A stretch of DNA of 64,000 nucleotides from Candidatus Fermentibacterota bacterium (GTDB lineage Bacteria > Fermentibacterota > Fermentibacteria > Fermentibacterales > Fermentibacteraceae): NCBI GenBank assembly GCA_002748705.1, contig PDSZ01000040.1, positions 1 through 64,000 on the forward strand. The letters are read 5' to 3'. Below are positions 61,173 through 64,000 of the stretch, in pieces. The notes under the pieces were generated by a model. It saw nothing but the letters and a program-made list of their open reading frames with translations, did not search any database and was not told the origin of the DNA. Each line of letters begins with the position of its first letter. Within the stretch, counting starts at the first letter, position 1. The position numbers and the translations under genes were made by a program.

Positions 61173-61603
61173 CCTGTTGCCATAAACTGATTCAGGGGCA
61201 GTGTGCCATCAAAAGCAATAACCAGAGCGCCTGCCCCTGCTGCTATTCCGGTTATCTCTGCTTCACCCTGATATTCTGTGTTACTGACAGCTTCTGCCAG
61301 GTCAAGCACAATGGTTCTGTCTACTCTGGTCAATCCCCATTCGGCTCCTTTCCTGGTGGCCATATCCAGAAGATTGCCAACAAAAGGACTGGAAATCATA
61401 CCTGCATCAACAGTGGCGGCAAGATGTTGTCCGTCAGTGGTGAAGGTGACATAAAAGGTAAATGAAATCAATTTCTTTACCTTTACTTCCATTCTGCCGT
61501 TATCTGACTTTACTTTGATGCTGTTTACAGGCAGTTCAAGCTTTTCAAGCAGACTGTTGATTTCCTCATCGGTTACTGTGAGTACTGCAGAGTTTATCTT
61601 CAT
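61169..61603 (-). CDS. Hypothetical protein
   Basis: 144 residues, no family recognised. It starts M-K-I-N-S-A-V-L-T-V-T-D-E-E-I-N-S-L-L-E-K-L, has alternating strand-like segments (M-E-V-K-V-K-K-L-I-S-F-T-F-Y-V-T-F) and a small hydrophobic Gly/Ala stretch near the end. There is no signal peptide or membrane segment, so it is probably cytoplasmic. The pattern faintly resembles LmeA/DUF2993-like or lipid-binding folds, but I would not assign it. It converges on copy B with a 4-nt overlap at the stops. Confidence 0.6.
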   Translation of the reverse strand: MKINSAVLTVTDEEINSLLEKLELPVNSIKVKSDNGRMEVKVKKLISFTFYVTFTTDGQHLAATVDAGMISSPFVGNLLDMATRKGAEWGLTRVDRTIVLDLAEAVSNTEYQGEAEITGIAAGAGALVIAFDGTLPLNQFMATG

Positions 61604-61645
61604 TTATCACTCCTGTATGTTATTGGAAACAAGGAGGCCGTTTCA

Positions 61646-62884
61646 ATGATCTCACGGAACACTTTAAGCACTCTGACCGCCGCTGCTGCCGGTCTGCTTT
61701 TAGTTCTGGCAGTAACCTATTCATCACCGGTTCAGAGAGGCGGATACTACATTCTTTCTGATCCTCTGGGAAGCCTTCTTGTTACGCAGAATATAATTGA
61801 TGAAGGGTCTGTGCAGCTTGATCGTTACTCCAATTGGCGAATAAATGAAGAAGAAGATCTGAAATATCAGATAATAGATGGTCATGTTTATTCATATTTT
61901 CCTGTGGGCAGTTCCATTGCAGCGATTCCGGCAGTTGCAGCGGCTAATATTCTGGGCAGGCATATGTCTGTTATTGAGTATGAAACATGGATGAACTGTG
62001 TTCTTGCCTCGGTCACTCTTGGAATTCTGTTCCTTCTTGTTTTTCTGGCTCTTAAAAACACATACGGTATGTTTCCTTCGCTGGCTTTTTCCCTGGCCGC
62101 AGTTCTTTCCACACCGGTGACTTCAACTGTCGGAGCAGCTTACTGGAGCGTTAATCCTGTTGTTCTTCTCTTTACCCTTGCAATAATTGGGGTACAAAAG
62201 AGGTGGAACGGTTACCTCACAGGTTCAATCCTTTTCTTCTCTGTTGTATGCCGGCCTCAGTCGTCTGTTTTTACAGTCTTGTTTCTAATCTATATGTTTT
62301 TCAGGGAAAGGAACCAGTTTTACAGGGCTGTCTCAGCTTTGGTGACAGGCACCATGCTCTTCATCATTTTCTCTATGAACCATTACTCACGAATACTTCC
62401 GGAATACTTTTCACCTGCCAGAGCTGGAAGTTTTCAACTGGAAGTCTTTTTTCAGTTACTTATAAGCCCCTCCAGGGGCATTCTGGTTTTCTTTCCCCAG
62501 GGAATTCTTATCTGCGCTGCGGTTCCTGCAGCTTTAAGGGAATACAGGCTTGAGCTTGTTCTCTGCATCACATATCTGTTGCTTATGATGGGTGTTGTGT
62601 CCGGCTTTCCCCACTGGTGGGGCGGCGTTTCCTATGGGCCAAGACTCCTTGTGGATACCATGCCTGTATGGTTCCTGACAGCACTGATTACCTGGAGTTC
62701 ACTTAAGGGTATGAGGAAATTATTTCTTGCAACGGGCATTCTGCTAAGTATTGCCGGAGGGTTCATCAATCTTAAGCAGGGCCTTCACAACCCTTCAACA
62801 GCTCTATGGAATACTGAGCCTGTGCATATTGACATTGAGCCTGAGAAGATTGCCGACTGGAATGATCCTCAATTTCTTCGTTAA
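61646..62884 (+). CDS. Polytopic membrane protein, glycosyltransferase-39/ArnT-like
   Basis: 412 residues with about ten hydrophobic segments. An early extracytoplasmic loop (about 35-90) contains D-P-L-G-S-L-L-V-T-Q and Y-S-Y-F-P-V-G-S-S, and W-W-G-G-V-S-Y-G-P-R-L-L-V-D-T-M-P lies near 325-345. The F-P-x-G loop and the W-G-G-x-x-Y-G-P-R-x-L motif recur in large membrane glycosyltransferase-like proteins of unknown specificity that probably use lipid-linked sugars. The call is to superfamily level only. It is divergent from 61169-61603 and followed by a strong hairpin. Confidence 0.6.
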   Translation: MISRNTLSTLTAAAAGLLLVLAVTYSSPVQRGGYYILSDPLGSLLVTQNIIDEGSVQLDRYSNWRINEEEDLKYQIIDGHVYSYFPVGSSIAAIPAVAAANILGRHMSVIEYETWMNCVLASVTLGILFLLVFLALKNTYGMFPSLAFSLAAVLSTPVTSTVGAAYWSVNPVVLLFTLAIIGVQKRWNGYLTGSILFFSVVCRPQSSVFTVLFLIYMFFRERNQFYRAVSALVTGTMLFIIFSMNHYSRILPEYFSPARAGSFQLEVFFQLLISPSRGILVFFPQGILICAAVPAALREYRLELVLCITYLLLMMGVVSGFPHWWGGVSYGPRLLVDTMPVWFLTALITWSSLKGMRKLFLATGILLSIAGGFINLKQGLHNPSTALWNTEPVHIDIEPEKIADWNDPQFLR

Positions 62885-62912
62885 AGAGGAGGGCCCTGAA
62901 GCCCTCCTCTCT
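62885..62912. terminator. Bidirectional terminator
   Basis: The 10-bp perfect stem AGAGGAGGGC / GCCCTCCTCT with loop CCTGAA lies between two converging genes. Short T/A stretches on both sides suit termination in either direction. Confidence 0.8.
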
Positions 62913-62926
62913 TGCGTATGGTTTCT

Positions 62927-64000
62927 CTACTCGCCGCCTGCCCAGCTCATTTGAGCCATCTGCTGGTAGAGATGGAATCTGCGGTCAATATCCTTCTGAG
63001 CTTCCGCAATCAGCCTGTCAGCATGGTCGGGGTTGCTCTTTATCAGTGTATTCCACCTGACCTCAGTCTCGGCGAAGTTCCTGAACGGCATTGAAGGTTT
63101 TCTGCTGTCAAGCTGAAGGGGACAGTCTCCGTTCTCAATCCTTCTCGGATCAAAGCGGAAGAGTGGCCACATGCCGCTGCTGACAGCGTTCTTCTGTTCA
63201 TTCATGCCTCTGGTCATGTTGATACCGTGGGCTATGCAGTGGCTGTATGCCAGAATTATGGAGGGGCCGTCGTAGCTCTCTGCCTCATTGAAGGCCTTTA
63301 CAGCCTGGTTCCAGTTTGCGCCCATGGCTATCTGGGCAACATAGATGTTACCATAGGTCATGCTTATCATTGCCAGGTCTTTTCTGGGCATAGGCTTGCC
63401 TGCTGCTGCAAATTTTGCCACTGCTCCCATCGGCGTTGCCTTGGAGCACTGTCCGCCTGTGTTGGAGTACACACCGGTATCCATAACAAGCACATTCACA
63501 TTCCTGCCCTGGGCAAGAACATGGTCCAGGCCGCCATATCCGATGTCGTAGGCCCATCCGTCGCCGCCCAGTATCCATACAGACCTTGGTACAAAGTAGT
63601 CTGCAAGGGACTCGAGCTGTCTGGCTTCAGGGGAGTCTATTTCAGCAAGGGCCTTTCTCAGGTATTCAACTCTTTCCCTCTGCTGGGCTATCTCTATCTC
63701 ACTTGAGCAGCTGGATTCAAGAAGGCTCTCTATCAGGTTGTCATCCAGTTTGCCGCCAAGGGACCTGAGTAGTTCCGTTGCTGTTTCAGTATGCTTGTCG
63801 GCAGTAAGTCTGAAACCGAAGCCGAACTCGGCAGCATCTTCAAAGAGGCTGTTGTTCCAGCTTGGTCCTCTTCCTGCAGGATCAGTAGCGTAGGGGGTAG
63901 TGGGAAGGTTTCCGCCGTAGATAGATGAGCATCCGGTAGCGTTTGCTATAACAGCCCTGTCACCGAAGAGCTGGGAGAGAAGCTTCACATAAGGGGTTTC
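62927..64000 (-). CDS. nifJ: Pyruvate:ferredoxin (flavodoxin) oxidoreductase, C-terminal part
   Basis: About 358 residues are visible; the frame runs off the right edge of the window, so the start is outside. The thiamine-diphosphate domain is clear: A-N-A-T-G-C-S-S-I-Y-G-G-N-L-P, then I-L-G-G-D-G-W-A-Y-D-I-G-Y-G-G-L-D-H and M-D-T-G-V-Y-S-N-T-G-G-Q. The C-terminal cysteine/histidine stretch Y-S-H-C-I-A-H-G and the R-F-D-P-R-R segment match the single-chain PFOR. It oxidises pyruvate to acetyl-CoA and reduces ferredoxin, the electron donor of the Rnf complex encoded in this window. Confidence 0.95.
   Translation of the reverse strand, partial: ETPYVKLLSQLFGDRAVIANATGCSSIYGGNLPTTPYATDPAGRGPSWNNSLFEDAAEFGFGFRLTADKHTETATELLRSLGGKLDDNLIESLLESSCSSEIEIAQQRERVEYLRKALAEIDSPEARQLESLADYFVPRSVWILGGDGWAYDIGYGGLDHVLAQGRNVNVLVMDTGVYSNTGGQCSKATPMGAVAKFAAAGKPMPRKDLAMISMTYGNIYVAQIAMGANWNQAVKAFNEAESYDGPSIILAYSHCIAHGINMTRGMNEQKNAVSSGMWPLFRFDPRRIENGDCPLQLDSRKPSMPFRNFAETEVRWNTLIKSNPDHADRLIAEAQKDIDRRFHLYQQMAQMSWAGGE

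Overview
The window looks like a chromosomal segment from an uncultured, strictly anaerobic, Gram-negative-type bacterium of the FCB-like sphere (Fermentibacterota/Aegiribacteria-type lineages would fit). The reasons are an Rnf complex, pyruvate:ferredoxin oxidoreductase, selenocysteine machinery, MinD-type ATPases with built-in ferredoxin motifs, secreted enzymes ending in type-A-like sorting domains, a meso-DAP-type MurE, and moderate GC. The lineage is an inference; no rRNA gene is present.

Layout. 1-3.9 kb is accessory debris (transposase end, broken sbcD, peptidase remnant, RhuM-family gene, decayed IS5 transposase) lying directly downstream of the tmRNA gene. 4.3-7.2 kb holds rpmB, an 800-bp non-coding block with ~210-bp direct repeats, and a radical SAM gene. 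7.2-22.4 kb is a complete-looking division and cell wall (dcw) operon on the minus strand, mraZ-rsmH-ftsL-ftsI-murE-murF-mraY-murD-ftsW-murG-murC-ftsQ-ftsA-ftsZ, with a TGGG-repeat MraZ operator. 22.4-27.7 kb is an exopolysaccharide operon (ugd, a second UDP-sugar dehydrogenase, an SLBB protein, a Wzc-type tyrosine kinase). 27.8-31.1 kb is selA-selB. 31.7-33.9 kb is a secreted deacetylase-like protein. 34-39.4 kb is rnfCDGEAB, followed by nrdR, three tRNAs and a sigma-70 factor. 41.5-44.6 kb is a selenium-handling cluster (two Se/S carrier-like proteins, a cysteine desulfurase-like enzyme, YedF) with a UGA-containing ORF inside it. 44.7-48.1 kb has an aminotransferase, a PEBP protein and an intact IS5-type element. 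49.9-55.5 kb is a sigma-54 regulator with its target operon of NifX-like proteins, DUF5320 and three P-loop Fe-S ATPases. The rest holds two RRM proteins, a beta-propeller protein, a MATE pump, a GH18-like secreted enzyme, a second UGA-containing ORF, a membrane protein and the end of nifJ.

The most interesting observation is a small exported protein family present twice (43033-43641 minus; 60603-61172 plus). Both copies have an in-frame TGA at the same place, in the motif P-F-C-G-S-[TGA], and the two proteins are recognisably homologous on both sides of it. Read as selenocysteine this is a CxxU redox motif just after the signal peptide. In each copy the TGA is followed by a hairpin with its apical CACC/GGTG stem at exactly the same distance. 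One copy sits inside the selenium gene cluster, and selA/selB are in the same window. UGA is an ordinary stop elsewhere in the window, so local recoding is the best explanation.
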